DNA from: ZC4RG25 sp023428365
Lineage (GTDB): Bacteria; Pseudomonadota; Alphaproteobacteria; Rhizobiales; Hyphomicrobiaceae
Length of the DNA: 64,000 nt
Direction: 5' to 3'
Assembly (NCBI GenBank): GCA_050283925.1
Contig: JBNOAI010000003.1
Span: 186,001-250,000 of the forward strand
Position 1 is the first letter of the stretch. The number at the start of each line of letters is the position of its first letter. Below are positions 10,274 through 19,478 of this stretch, piece after piece. The position numbers and the translations under genes were made by a program. The notes under the pieces were generated by a model. The model saw only the letters and a list, made by a program, of their open reading frames with translations, did not search any database and was not told the DNA's origin.

Positions 10274-10864
10274 TCACGTCCGCTCGGCGACCCGTTCGAG
10301 CTTTTTGCTCAACATCCACGAGAGGCCGAGGAAGGCGACGAGCATCACGAGCCCCAAGCTCGATGACGCCTGGGTCATGACTTTCTCCGACACACGGCCG
10401 AACGCGTAGCCCGCCATCACCACGGCAACCGACCAAATGCCCGCTGCAACGGCGTTCAGGACGAGAAAGCTCGACCAGGGCATTGGCGTCATGCCATAGG
10501 CAAATCCGGCAACGCCGCGAATGCCATGCGGATAGCGATGAAGCAGGATCATCCAGACGTGATGTCGGCTGGCAAGCTGCGTCACCGTTTGCAAGGTGCG
10601 CTGAAACCGTGTCGACTTCGACAACCAGCGGGTGCCGTAGCGGCGGCCGATCCAGAAGCGGACGACGTCGCCGAAGAAGCTGCCCACCCAGCACACCAGG
10701 ATCAGCGTCCCGACATTCAGCGCGCCCGCATAAGCCGCATAGCCGGCAAACATCGCAAAAAGCAGGCTGTGCGCCGAGGCGTACGAGAACATGAACATGT
10801 ACGCGGCATCGCCATGCTGCGCGATCAACTCGAGAAGCGAGCTCAGGTCTGTCGGCAACTGCAA
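10274..10864 (-). CDS. DedA family membrane protein
   Basis: DedA/Tvp38 proteins are inner-membrane proteins linked to undecaprenyl-phosphate or phospholipid flipping. The 196 residues include the family segments GSFFGDVVRFWIGRRYG and LLHRYPHGIRGVAGFAYGM, with membrane helices around them. No ATG gives a normal N-terminus. I chose the TTG at 10862-10864, which follows GAGGGAG with eight bases between and gives LQLPTDLSSLLELI. An ATG at 11056 would add about 64 residues of arginine-rich, unlikely sequence. The last two helices are followed by a short basic tail. Confidence 0.83.
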   Translation of the reverse strand: MQLPTDLSSLLELIAQHGDAAYMFMFSYASAHSLLFAMFAGYAAYAGALNVGTLILVCWVGSFFGDVVRFWIGRRYGTRWLSKSTRFQRTLQTVTQLASRHHVWMILLHRYPHGIRGVAGFAYGMTPMPWSSFLVLNAVAAGIWSVAVVMAGYAFGRVSEKVMTQASSSLGLVMLVAFLGLSWMLSKKLERVAERT

Positions 10865-11084
10865 GCTTTGGTCTCCCTCGACGGATGTTCGCCCCTTTTC
10901 GGAGCATTTGCGTTGCGTGCTAGCATCCCCGCCCCCGGAAGCCAACCCGCGAGATATCGCCCTATCCCTCGCGCGTCGCCATGAAATCGACGCGAGTGGC
11001 TGTTTCGTTCGCCTCCAGCGTGTGGCGCGCTGTTGTCTGGGGCAGGGAGATTCCACTTTGAATTTTTAAGTCTGGAACCTGTTC

Positions 11085-12065
11085 ATGCGTACAGTCAGCA
11101 CCGGCCTCATCGTGCTTCTCATGGCCCTGCTCATCGCGCCTGCAACCTCCATCGCCCAAAAGGGCCAGGGTGGTGCCAACGATCCCTTCGGAACGCACGA
11201 GAAAATCCTGCAATGGATCGACGGTTATCGTCTGGATCCCGAGCCCAAGCGCATGCCGGAGGCCGTCAAGGCGCTGAGCCGCCTGGGCCTATTCCGAGAC
11301 CCGGATGCGGCAGGTGTGTTCATCGGCTTCATGGCCGGCGTTCTCAACTCAAATCCAGACAAGGCGCAGAGCTTTGTCACGCAGATGTTCCCGATGCCAC
11401 CCGAGGATCAGAGTGCGATCATCAAGGCGATCGCCTATTCGGGGCTGCCGAATTGGCAAGACCTGCTGGTCAAATTCGAAGAGCGTATGCCCGCGCGCAA
11501 GGTGATGATCGACAGCTACCTGCAAGGCAAAGTGAAGGTGCTGCACGACCTGCCGCTCGAGGACGGGCCTGCACCAATCGATACGCTGTGGGGCTATTAT
11601 TTCGCGACCGGATCACTTGAACCCGTGCGTCGCATCATCAGCGCCCTCAAGTGGGCGAACGATAAAGCTGACGTCAACAAACTCACCGTCGGCAGCATGG
11701 CGAAGTGGACGCTGGCCAATAACGCCACCCGCGACCGCGAACTGCTCTACCTATGCCGCGATGAGCAAAAGCTGACGAGCCATCCCGAAATGGTCCGTGA
11801 AGCCCTCAAGGAAATCGTCGTTGCGGCCGAAACATTCGAAACGGGGAAAATCCGCAAGGAAGCTCTCGCCGCGATCGAGGACTTGAAACGAAAGGGGCCG
11901 CAGCCGAATAACAAATGGGCAACGGCTGCGAGTTGGGGAAGTACGGCAATTGCGGTCGGCTGTGTCGTGGCGGGGGCGTTGGGTCAGGTGCAGATCGGGA
12001 TACCGTGCATCGTCACCGGAGCGATGTCGACGGCTGCAACGAAGCTGTTGAACAACTCTCCGTAA
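11085..12065 (+). CDS. Secreted protein of unknown function
   Basis: I do not recognise this 326-residue protein. It starts with a signal peptide (hydrophobic stretch up to about residue 24, ending ATSIAQ). The mature part is mostly helical and charged, with repeats of roughly 35-40 residues that look HEAT-like (for example KALSRLGLFRDPDAAGVFIGF and AIIKAIAYSGLPNWQDLLVKF). It ends in a small glycine/alanine-rich hydrophobic segment with two cysteines (GCVVAGALGQ, GIPCIVTGAM) that could enter a membrane. It is convergent with livF, only six bases apart. A role in the envelope is an inference from the signal peptide alone. Confidence 0.75.
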   Translation: MRTVSTGLIVLLMALLIAPATSIAQKGQGGANDPFGTHEKILQWIDGYRLDPEPKRMPEAVKALSRLGLFRDPDAAGVFIGFMAGVLNSNPDKAQSFVTQMFPMPPEDQSAIIKAIAYSGLPNWQDLLVKFEERMPARKVMIDSYLQGKVKVLHDLPLEDGPAPIDTLWGYYFATGSLEPVRRIISALKWANDKADVNKLTVGSMAKWTLANNATRDRELLYLCRDEQKLTSHPEMVREALKEIVVAAETFETGKIRKEALAAIEDLKRKGPQPNNKWATAASWGSTAIAVGCVVAGALGQVQIGIPCIVTGAMSTAATKLLNNSP

Positions 12066-12071
12066 GGGCGT

Positions 12072-12914
12072 TCAGGCCAGCCACCGTTTGCGCCGCTTGT
12101 ACGACTTTCCTTCGCGGAAGCTTTTGCGATCCGCGCCGCCGATGCCGAGGTAAAACTCCTTCACGTCCTCATTCTCGCGCAGATCACGCGCATCACCGTC
12201 CATGACGATGCGGCCGTTTTCCAGAATGTAGCCGTAAGTGGCGTACCTCAGCGCGATGTTGGTGTTTTGCTCGGCGAGTAGGAAGCTGACGCCCTCGTTC
12301 TTGTTCAGCCCGTCGACGATGCCGAAGATTTCCTCGACGATCTGCGGGGCGAGGCCCATCGAGGGTTCGTCCAGCAGGATCATGTCGGGACGCGACATGA
12401 GCGCCCGGCCAATCGCCGTCATCTGCTGCTCACCGCCGGAGGTGTAGCCGGCCTGACTGCCGCGCCGTTGCTTGAGACGCGGGAAATAGCTGTAAACTTT
12501 CTCCAGATCCCGCGCGATGGCGGCCTTTCCGTCGCGACGCGTAAAGGCGCCGGTCAGTAAATTTTCTTCGACCGTCAAATGACCGAAGCAATGACGGCCT
12601 TCCATCACCTGAATACAACCGCGCTTGACGAGGTCGTTCGGAGTCAAATGATCGACGCGCTGTCCCTTGAAGTGAACCGACCCCTTCGTCACCTCGCCGC
12701 GTTCTGATTTGAGCAGATTAGAAATCGCCTTCAGCGTGGTCGATTTGCCGGCGCCGTTTGCGCCGAGGATGGCAACAATCCCGCCAGCCGGCACATTAAG
12801 CGACACACCCTTCAGAACGAGAATGACGTGGTCATAAATGACCTCGACATTGGTCATCGCCAGGATGGGCGTTGCGACTTCGGTCTTCGCCTTCAGGGCA
12901 GGAGCAGTGCTCAC
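12072..12914 (-). CDS. livF: Branched-chain-type ABC importer, ATP-binding subunit LivF
   Basis: One of the two ATPases of the LIV-type importer encoded in this operon. The 280 residues contain Walker A GANGAGKST at 51-59, a signature variant SGGEQQMTAIGRA and Walker B MILLDEPSMGLAP. Compared with E. coli LivF (237 residues) it has a longer N-terminus (about 15 residues) and a basic C-terminal tail (KSYKRRKRWLA) of about 25 residues after the usual end FYLG. It is the last gene of the operon, 60 bases after the binding-protein gene, with a strong hairpin in the gap. The acyl-CoA ligase in the same operon suggests that a carboxylic acid, rather than leucine, is carried. Confidence 0.9.
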   Translation of the reverse strand: MSTAPALKAKTEVATPILAMTNVEVIYDHVILVLKGVSLNVPAGGIVAILGANGAGKSTTLKAISNLLKSERGEVTKGSVHFKGQRVDHLTPNDLVKRGCIQVMEGRHCFGHLTVEENLLTGAFTRRDGKAAIARDLEKVYSYFPRLKQRRGSQAGYTSGGEQQMTAIGRALMSRPDMILLDEPSMGLAPQIVEEIFGIVDGLNKNEGVSFLLAEQNTNIALRYATYGYILENGRIVMDGDARDLRENEDVKEFYLGIGGADRKSFREGKSYKRRKRWLA

Positions 12915-12937
12915 AGTGTCGCTCCGTAAACGAAATG

Positions 12938-12966
12938 CCCTCTCCCCACGTTTTGTGGGGAGAGGG
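12938..12966 (-). repeat. 12-bp perfect hairpin between binding-protein gene and livF
   Basis: Bases 12938-12949 (CCCTCTCCCCAC) are the exact reverse complement of 12955-12966, with a five-base loop. There is no T-tract on the minus strand, so it is not a complete terminator. Placed just after the binding-protein stop and before livF, it could stabilise the binding-protein mRNA or reduce read-through. This CTCTCCCC palindrome type is also common as a scattered intergenic repeat in Hyphomicrobiales. Confidence 0.7.
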
Positions 12967-12974
12967 CCGGATGA

Positions 12975-14300
12975 TCAGCTTTCTTTCGAGCAATCGCGCG
13001 GCGTGATCTTCTTCTCTGCCGCATACTTCTCCGAAACATCCTTCACCAGCGGATCGACCACGGAACGATCGGCGGTGTAGTAGTCGGAAATGATCTTCCA
13101 CTCCTTGCCGTCCCACTGATGCAGGCGGGCTTTATCCGCGCCCTGGTGATCAGCGCAAGACAGCTTGATCGGCTCCAGCATGCCTTCGAAGCCGAGTTCC
13201 TTGATCCGAGCTGCAGTAAGGTCGAGATTTTCGAAGCCCCAGCGCACTTGTTCGCCGGTCAGCGGCTTGTTGCCAAACTTCTTCTGTGCCGTACGGATCG
13301 CCTCGGATCCGATCAGAGAATCGATCAGACCGCGATTGTAGAGCACCTGCGCGAAGGTATCCTTGCCGACGCCCTGACCTTTCGCGAATACGTGCTTTTC
13401 GATGTCGGCGTGCACGCCGAACTTTCCAGCCGGATGCTGCAGCAACAGCGCTTTATAGCCCGTGGCCTGATCACCTGCCGGAATGACATCCGGCTCCGCA
13501 CCCGACCACCACACGCCGATGATCTTGTCGCGCGGATAGGCGACGGCCGCGGCTTCCTTAATCGAGGTCGAGTTCATCACGCCCCAGCCCCACAACAGCA
13601 CATAGTCAGGGCGATCCTGACGGATGCTCAGCCACTGCGATTTCTGCTCGACGCCCGGATGGGTGACGGGAATGAGCTTGAGATTGAAGCCATCCTTTTT
13701 GGCGCGAGCTTCGAGGGCCGCAATGGGCTCCTTGCCGTAGGGGCTGTCGTGATAAACAAGGCTGATCTTCTTGTCCTTGAGCTTATCAAACCCACCCAGT
13801 TCCTTCGCGATGTGCTGAATGGCGACGTCGGCCGCCGTCCAGTAGCTGCCGAGCGCGATGAAGTTCCACGGGAACACCGCGCCGTTGCGGCTGTCGGAAC
13901 GTCCGTATCCGAGCGTCAGCAGTGGAATTTTGTCGCCTGGCACCTTCTCGGTGAGGGCGAACGTGATGCCGGTCGACAGCGGTGAGAAATAGGCCGCGCC
14001 GGTTGGACCTTTGCCCTTCAGGCGTTCGTAGCACTCGACGCCTTTATCGGTCGCGTAGCCGGTCTCGCATTCCTCCATCACGATCTTGACGCCGTTGATG
14101 CCGCCGTCGCGCTCATTCAACAACGTCAGATAATCCGCCGCACCATTGGCGAACGGAATGCCGTTAGGCGCATAAGCGCCGGTTCGATAAACGAGCCTCG
14201 GGACGAACTGCTCGTTTTGTGCCAGCGCTGGCAGCGCAGGCAGGACAGCCGATCCACCGACAATCGCGGCAGCGGCCAAAACCCAACTCTTGCGAGTCAT
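12975..14300 (-). CDS. ABC transporter substrate-binding protein (LivK type)
   Basis: The periplasmic binding protein of the LIV-type importer, 441 residues. It has a signal peptide (MTRKSWVLAAAAIVGGSA, cleavage after ALPALA) and a type-I periplasmic-binding fold: NGIPFANGAADYLTLLNERDGGINGVKI, GPTGAAYFSPLSTGITFALTEKV, and a long C-terminal lobe. The start at 14300 follows AAGGAGG with six or seven bases between. The frame is open further upstream, but that part is arginine-rich. It lies between livM and livF, which is a common order in operons for aromatic or fatty acids. The ligand cannot be read from sequence. Confidence 0.9.
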   Translation of the reverse strand: MTRKSWVLAAAAIVGGSAVLPALPALAQNEQFVPRLVYRTGAYAPNGIPFANGAADYLTLLNERDGGINGVKIVMEECETGYATDKGVECYERLKGKGPTGAAYFSPLSTGITFALTEKVPGDKIPLLTLGYGRSDSRNGAVFPWNFIALGSYWTAADVAIQHIAKELGGFDKLKDKKISLVYHDSPYGKEPIAALEARAKKDGFNLKLIPVTHPGVEQKSQWLSIRQDRPDYVLLWGWGVMNSTSIKEAAAVAYPRDKIIGVWWSGAEPDVIPAGDQATGYKALLLQHPAGKFGVHADIEKHVFAKGQGVGKDTFAQVLYNRGLIDSLIGSEAIRTAQKKFGNKPLTGEQVRWGFENLDLTAARIKELGFEGMLEPIKLSCADHQGADKARLHQWDGKEWKIISDYYTADRSVVDPLVKDVSEKYAAEKKITPRDCSKES

Positions 14301-14424
14301 ACCCTGTTTCCTCCTTGGTTCGGGCGCGGCTTCAGCCGGCTCCAATCGCGAGCCTTTTTTTGTGATGACCTCGGCGCGCCGCTCCGCTTTTGCGTGCCAA
14401 AGCTTATTCGTCAGCGGCCGCCCG

Positions 14425-15513
14425 CTAATACGGGAACGGCCACAGTCTGAGCTTCTCCTTTGTGATCGCCCAGAGGCGCGCGAACCCATGCGGCTCGACA
14501 ATCAGCAACAAGCAGATCAACGCACCGGTAACGATGAACACCAGATGTGAGGCGGTCTCGACGGACATCGGAATGCCCAGCGCGTGCGGCACCTGATCCA
14601 GCATAATCGGCAGGATGAGAATGAACGCAGCGCCGAGAAAACAACCGAGGATCGAGCCCAATCCACCAATGATCACCATGAACAGCAGCTGGAACGAACG
14701 ATCGATGCTGAACGCCAACGGCTCCCACGAGCCCAGATGCACAAACGCCCACAGCGCGCCTGCAACGCCGATAATAAATGACGAGATCGCGAAGGCCGTC
14801 AGCTTCGCATAAAGCGGACGGATACCCATAAGTTCAGCTGCGATATCCATGTCGCGGATCGCCATCCATTGGCGCCCGATGTTGCCGCGCACGAGATTTT
14901 TCGCCACCAGCGCAAAAACCGTCACAAACGTGAGCGTCAACAAATAGCGCTCAACGGGCGTATTGACGATCCAGCCGAAAAAGTTGAGTTCGGGCGCATT
15001 GACCGAACCGGACGGCGCGTAGTTCGTAAACCACTTCACACGCAGGAATACCCAGTCGAAAAAGAACTGCGCAGCCAGCGTCGCAACCGCGAGATACAGA
15101 CCCTTGATCCTGAGGCTCGGAATGCCGAACAGGATACCCACCAGCGCCGCCATTCCGCCGGCGAGTAAAATGGAAACGAGCAGCGGGAGCTCGGGAACCC
15201 TCAGCGCGAAATTATAGGCTGCATAGGCGCCGATCGCCATGAATGCGCCGCCGCCCAGAGAAATCTGTCCGCAATAGCCTATGAGAATGTTGAGGCCGAT
15301 TGCTGCCAGCGAGAGGATCAGGAAGGGAATGATGATCGCCTTGAAAATATAATCGTGCGCGAACGGGCCGATCCCCAGCGTCGCCAGCAGCGGCACACCG
15401 AGAAACGCGAACGCCAGCAGCATTAACAGTCCAATCCGATCCTGCCGGATCGGAAACATGGCCATATCCGCTGCGTATGTGGTCTTGAACTGGCCAGCCT
15501 CGCGATAGAACAC
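14425..15513 (-). CDS. livM: Branched-chain-type ABC importer permease LivM
   Basis: Inner-membrane permease of the LIV-type importer, 362 residues with about nine hydrophobic segments. The family motif NILIGYCGQISLGGGAFMAIG is present, as is the cytoplasmic loop GRQWMAIRDMDIAAELMG that contacts the ATPase. It starts with GTG at 15511-15513, seven bases after GGAGG, and follows livH by only twelve bases. A gap of 124 bases separates it from the binding-protein gene downstream on the same strand. Confidence 0.92.
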   Translation of the reverse strand: MFYREAGQFKTTYAADMAMFPIRQDRIGLLMLLAFAFLGVPLLATLGIGPFAHDYIFKAIIIPFLILSLAAIGLNILIGYCGQISLGGGAFMAIGAYAAYNFALRVPELPLLVSILLAGGMAALVGILFGIPSLRIKGLYLAVATLAAQFFFDWVFLRVKWFTNYAPSGSVNAPELNFFGWIVNTPVERYLLTLTFVTVFALVAKNLVRGNIGRQWMAIRDMDIAAELMGIRPLYAKLTAFAISSFIIGVAGALWAFVHLGSWEPLAFSIDRSFQLLFMVIIGGLGSILGCFLGAAFILILPIMLDQVPHALGIPMSVETASHLVFIVTGALICLLLIVEPHGFARLWAITKEKLRLWPFPY

Positions 15514-15525
15514 TGGGCAGCCTCC

Positions 15526-16455
15526 TCAGATCCGCTCGATGATCCGTTCGCCGAACAACCCTTGCGGGCGGACCAGCAGAACGGCCAAGGCCAGCACATA
15601 GGCGAACCAGTATTCGATGCCGCCGCCGATATGCGGGCCGAGGTAGATTTCAGCAATTTTCTCGCCCGCGCCGACGATCAGGCCACCGACAATCGCTCCG
15701 GGAATCGATGTGAAGCCGCCGATGATCAGAACCGGCAACGCCTTGAGGGCAAGGAAAACGATGGAGAACTGTACGCCGAGTTTCGTGCCCCAGACCGTCG
15801 CGGCTACCAGCGCCACGAGCCCTGCCACGAGCCAGACCACGAACCAGATCCAACTGATCGGAATTCCCACGGACTGCGCGGCAGCGTGATCATCAGCGAC
15901 GGCGCGCAGAGCGCGGCCGGTTTTGGTCCATTGGAAGAAACAGGCCAATCCAGCCACGAGAATGCCAGCGATCAACCCACCCCAGACATCGAGTTTGCTG
16001 ATCAGGATGCCGCCTGGGAATAATCCCTCGAGGACGAACCATGCGTCGGTGGGGTAGAGCTTCAGCGGATAGACATCCGATCCGAAAATCATCTGCGCCG
16101 CGCCTTCGATAATGAAGGTCGCGCCGATAGTTGACATGAACAGCGTCAACTCGTTTTGGTTCACCAACGGTCCGAGTACGTAACGCTCGATCAGCCAGGC
16201 CGTGATGGCCATGATACCGCCGGCAAACAGCAGTGCGCCGATGACCGCGAAACCGAACGGCAACCCTTTAGCGACGAGCAGATCAAGCGAACGGACCAGT
16301 GCGAGTCCCGCCAGAAGCACCATCGCGCCCTGGGCGAAATTGAACACACCGGACGCTTTGTAAATCAGCACGAAGCCCAGCGCGACGAGCGAGTAGAGCA
16401 CGCCCGCCAACAACCCGCCGATCAGTACTTCGAGGAATGGACCGAGACTATCCAT
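15526..16455 (-). CDS. livH: Branched-chain-type ABC importer permease LivH
   Basis: Second permease of the LIV importer, 309 residues, mostly membrane-embedded. Family features include LYSLVALGFVLIYKASGVFNF near the N-terminus and the ATPase-contact loop GRALRAVADDHAAAQSVGI. I chose the ATG at 16453-16455 because GAGGGA sits just upstream; an earlier ATG would add ten residues without a ribosome site. A REP-like inverted pair lies in the 210-base gap between this gene and livG. Confidence 0.92.
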   Translation of the reverse strand: MDSLGPFLEVLIGGLLAGVLYSLVALGFVLIYKASGVFNFAQGAMVLLAGLALVRSLDLLVAKGLPFGFAVIGALLFAGGIMAITAWLIERYVLGPLVNQNELTLFMSTIGATFIIEGAAQMIFGSDVYPLKLYPTDAWFVLEGLFPGGILISKLDVWGGLIAGILVAGLACFFQWTKTGRALRAVADDHAAAQSVGIPISWIWFVVWLVAGLVALVAATVWGTKLGVQFSIVFLALKALPVLIIGGFTSIPGAIVGGLIVGAGEKIAEIYLGPHIGGGIEYWFAYVLALAVLLVRPQGLFGERIIERI

Positions 16456-16488
16456 GGGCGTCCCTCGTAGTGGAACAGCGACCACTAC

Positions 16489-16629
16489 CCGTCATTCCCG
16501 CGCAGGCGGGAATCCAGATATCTTTCCGCGTGTAAAACGTAGCCGTTACCGGATGACCTTTCCCGATGACCGCCGACAAGATCGCGTCAGGAGACGTGAC
16601 CTGGGTGCCCGCCTGCGCGGGCATGACGG
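16489..16629. repeat. Pair of inverted REP-like units inside the LIV operon (REPIN-like)
   Basis: A 29-base unit at 16489-16517 (begins CCGTCATTCCCGCGC) is matched in inverted orientation by 16601-16629 with three differences, across an 83-base spacer. Each unit is itself a small palindrome. In the second copy the outer T:A of the inner stem (TCCCGC/GCGGGA) is replaced by a G:C pair on both sides, which keeps the hairpin. The same unit occurs as a pair at 33872-34004. It lies between livG and livH, so it is transcribed with the operon. Confidence 0.85.
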
Positions 16630-16665
16630 AAGAGAAAGGCGCTACAGAAATTGCGCAATTCGTTC

Positions 16666-17487
16666 TCAATGCGCGACTCCCAGATAGGCGGCGATCACGG
16701 CTTGGTTGCGTTGAACCTCGTCGGGGGTGCCGTCGGCAATCTTGGTGCCGTAATCGAGGACGACGACGCGATCCGATAAATCCATCACCACACCCATGTC
16801 GTGCTCGATCAGTGCAATGGTGGTGCCGAGCTGGTCATTCACGTCGAGGATGAAGCGGCTCATGTCCTGCTTCTCCTCCAAGTTCATGCCTGCCATCGGC
16901 TCATCCAGCAGCAGCAGCTCCGGCTCTGTTGCGAGCGCGCGGCCCAGCTCGACGCGCTTTTGCAGGCCGTAAGGCAGCTTGCCGACAGGTGTCTTGCGGA
17001 TGTGTTGGATTTCGAGGAAGTCGATGATCCGCTCAACCACCTCGCGGTGCCGGATCTCTTCATTCTGAGCCGGCCCCCAGTAGAGCGCTTGAGCGAGTAC
17101 ACCGCGGCGCATTTTCAAAGTCCGCCCGGTCATGATGTTATCGAGCGTCGACATGCCCTTGAACAGCGCCACGTTCTGAAAGGTGCGCGCGATGCCCTGG
17201 CTGGCGGCGATATACGGGCGCATACGCTGCCGGCGTTTGCCCTTGTAGGTGATGGTCCCTTCCTGCGGATGATAGAAGCCGTTGATGACGTTGAGCATCG
17301 ACGTCTTGCCGGCGCCGTTCGGGCCGATAATGGCGCGCACTTCCCCCTTGCGGATGTCGAAGGAAACATTCCGGATCGCTTTGACGCCACCGAAAGACAG
17401 CGAAACCCCGTCTACGGCCAACAGCACATCCGCTTCAGCATTTGGACGAACTCCCGGTCGATCCAGTTCGGCAACGTCGGCTTTCAT
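16666..17487 (-). CDS. livG: Branched-chain-type ABC importer, ATP-binding subunit LivG
   Basis: First ATPase of the LIV importer, 273 residues. Walker A is GPNGAGKT at 55-62, the signature region is YGLQKRVELGRAL in place of LSGGQ, and Walker B is LLLLDEPMAGM. The C-terminus ends at a typical LivG position (VIAAYLGVAH). The start codon overlaps the acyl-CoA ligase stop as ATGA, so the two are coupled. About 20 extra N-terminal residues precede the ATPase fold. Confidence 0.92.
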   Translation of the reverse strand: MKADVAELDRPGVRPNAEADVLLAVDGVSLSFGGVKAIRNVSFDIRKGEVRAIIGPNGAGKTSMLNVINGFYHPQEGTITYKGKRRQRMRPYIAASQGIARTFQNVALFKGMSTLDNIMTGRTLKMRRGVLAQALYWGPAQNEEIRHREVVERIIDFLEIQHIRKTPVGKLPYGLQKRVELGRALATEPELLLLDEPMAGMNLEEKQDMSRFILDVNDQLGTTIALIEHDMGVVMDLSDRVVVLDYGTKIADGTPDEVQRNQAVIAAYLGVAH

Positions 17488-19478
17488 TCAGCCGCCTCCT
17501 TGAGCACCGCGCCTTGCGGTTGGTGCACCGGCATATCGACGATACGCACGTCACCTTCGATCATGCCCTTACGGCCGTCTTCGAATGTCACTTCGGTTTT
17601 GATGTGAGCACGCGACGACCCGTCGTAGAGCGCCTGGATCAGCGGCGCATAGCGATCCGCAATGAACGACCGGCGCACTTTTTGCGTTCGGGTCAGTTCG
17701 CCATCGTCGGCGTCGAGCTCTTTCGGCAGAACGAGAAACCGGCGGATCTGGGAGGCCGCCATCCGCGGCTCCTGCGCGAGCTGGCGATTGATCTCATCCA
17801 GCCGCTTCTCGATCATCGCGTAGACGTCGGGATTTGCAGCAAGCTCCTGGTAGCTGCCGTAAATGACGTTGTTGCGCTCGGCCCAGCTGCCGACTGAAAC
17901 GAGGTCGATGTTGACGAACATCGTCACGTAATCGCGTTCGTTGCCGAAGGCGACGACCTCCTTCACCTCCGGATAGAACTTGAGCTTGTTCTCGAGATAT
18001 TTCGGCGCAAACAGCTCGCCGTTATTGAGTTTTCCGACGTCCTTTGCGCGGTCGATGATAACGAGATGGCCGTGGGTATCGAAGAAGCCCGCATCACCGG
18101 AATGCACCCAGCCATCCGGTGTCTTTGTGGAGGCCGTGGCTTCCTCATTCTTGTGATAGCGCTGAAACACGCCGGGACCACGGAACATCACTTCGCCGCT
18201 GTCGGCGATGCGGATATCGACACCCGGCGCAGGCGGGCCAACCGTGTCGGCGTAGATTTCGCCGTCCGGCTGCATGGTAATGTAGACGGTGGCTTCCGTC
18301 TGTCCGTAGAGCTGTTTGAGATTGATGCCGAGCGAACGGTAGAAGCGAAAGATCTCCGGCCCGATCGCCTCACCTGCCGTGTAGCCGATCTTCAGGCGGC
18401 TGAGGCCTAGCCTATTGCGCAGCGGCGCATAGACCAGCTTGTCGCCAATCCAATACAGAGCGCGATCCGTGAACGGGACCGGCTTGCCCTCGAGGATCGG
18501 CTCACCGCAGCGCCGTGCAACGCCCATGAACGTGTCGAACATCCAGCGCTTGAAGCGGCCAGCGTCCTGCATGCGCACGACGATGTCGGTCAGGCCAGCC
18601 TCAAAGCGACGCGGAGGGCCAAAGAAGAACGTCGGGCCGATCTCGCGCCGGTCTTCCAGCGCGGTCTCAAGGCTTTCCGGACACGCGACGCAGAACCCTG
18701 CTGCATAGGCTTGGCCGTAGGAGAAGATATGGTCGCCAACCCAGGCCATCGGCAGGTAGGCGATGATCTCATCCGTTTCCGTCAGGTTATCGAACCGATT
18801 GGCGTTTTCCGCTGTCGTGATCAGGTTCTCGTGGCTGAGGATCACGCCCTTGGGCTGACCGGTCGTGCCCGAGGTGTAAAGCATCACGCTCGAATCCGAG
18901 CCCTTACCGCGAGAGATTTGCTCTAGCCACCATTGCTTGGTCTCTGGCTTTGCCTTGAGCTCCTGCTTGCCCAGACCCTGGACGTCTTCAAACCCGTGCA
19001 GACGCGTGTGATCATACTTCTTCAGCCCGCGCGGATCTTCGTAGATGATCCGCCTCAGGGTCGGCACCTGGTCCGAGATCGAAAGAACCTTATCGACCTG
19101 TTCCTGGTTCTCGACGACAGCGAAAGCGACTTCGGCGTGGCTGAGGACGTAGGCCATCTCGGACGCCACGGCATCCTGATAGATCGGCACAGGGATGGCG
19201 CCGAAGCTTTGCACTGCAGCAAATGCCCAGTACAGACGGGGCCGGTTGTCTCCGATGATGGCGACCGTCTCGCCACGCTTGAGCCCAAGGGCATGAAGAC
19301 CAAGCGCGAGCGCCTGCACTTCGTCACGGACGTCGGACCATGTCCACGTCTGCCAGATGCCAAGGTCTTTCTCGCGATAGGCTGGCCGCGCGCTGAACCG
19401 CTCCGCGTTCCGAAGCAGCAGCTTCGGAACGGTGTCGAAGTCCACAACAGACGCGCGAGACGCAGTTGTCCCGTTCAT
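17484..19478 (-). CDS. Long-chain acyl-CoA synthetase (AMP-forming)
   Basis: An ANL-superfamily ligase that joins a carboxylic acid to coenzyme A through an acyl-AMP. The 664-residue protein has the P-loop YTSGTTGQPKG at 201-211, the adenine motif YGQTEAT, and GWVHSGDAGFFD before the hinge region; the length fits the long (FadD15/FAA1-like) subgroup. It is the first gene of the operon that encodes the LIV importer, with a four-base overlap to livG. This suggests that the imported compound is activated to its CoA ester on entry. Whether the acid is a fatty or aromatic acid cannot be decided from sequence. Confidence 0.9.
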   Translation of the reverse strand: MNGTTASRASVVDFDTVPKLLLRNAERFSARPAYREKDLGIWQTWTWSDVRDEVQALALGLHALGLKRGETVAIIGDNRPRLYWAFAAVQSFGAIPVPIYQDAVASEMAYVLSHAEVAFAVVENQEQVDKVLSISDQVPTLRRIIYEDPRGLKKYDHTRLHGFEDVQGLGKQELKAKPETKQWWLEQISRGKGSDSSVMLYTSGTTGQPKGVILSHENLITTAENANRFDNLTETDEIIAYLPMAWVGDHIFSYGQAYAAGFCVACPESLETALEDRREIGPTFFFGPPRRFEAGLTDIVVRMQDAGRFKRWMFDTFMGVARRCGEPILEGKPVPFTDRALYWIGDKLVYAPLRNRLGLSRLKIGYTAGEAIGPEIFRFYRSLGINLKQLYGQTEATVYITMQPDGEIYADTVGPPAPGVDIRIADSGEVMFRGPGVFQRYHKNEEATASTKTPDGWVHSGDAGFFDTHGHLVIIDRAKDVGKLNNGELFAPKYLENKLKFYPEVKEVVAFGNERDYVTMFVNIDLVSVGSWAERNNVIYGSYQELAANPDVYAMIEKRLDEINRQLAQEPRMAASQIRRFLVLPKELDADDGELTRTQKVRRSFIADRYAPLIQALYDGSSRAHIKTEVTFEDGRKGMIEGDVRIVDMPVHQPQGAVLKEAAE

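Noticed and set aside
16489..16629. Inverted repeats considered as a CRISPR array
   Set aside because: Only two inverted units with one spacer, and no cas genes; the doublet form fits REP-like elements.
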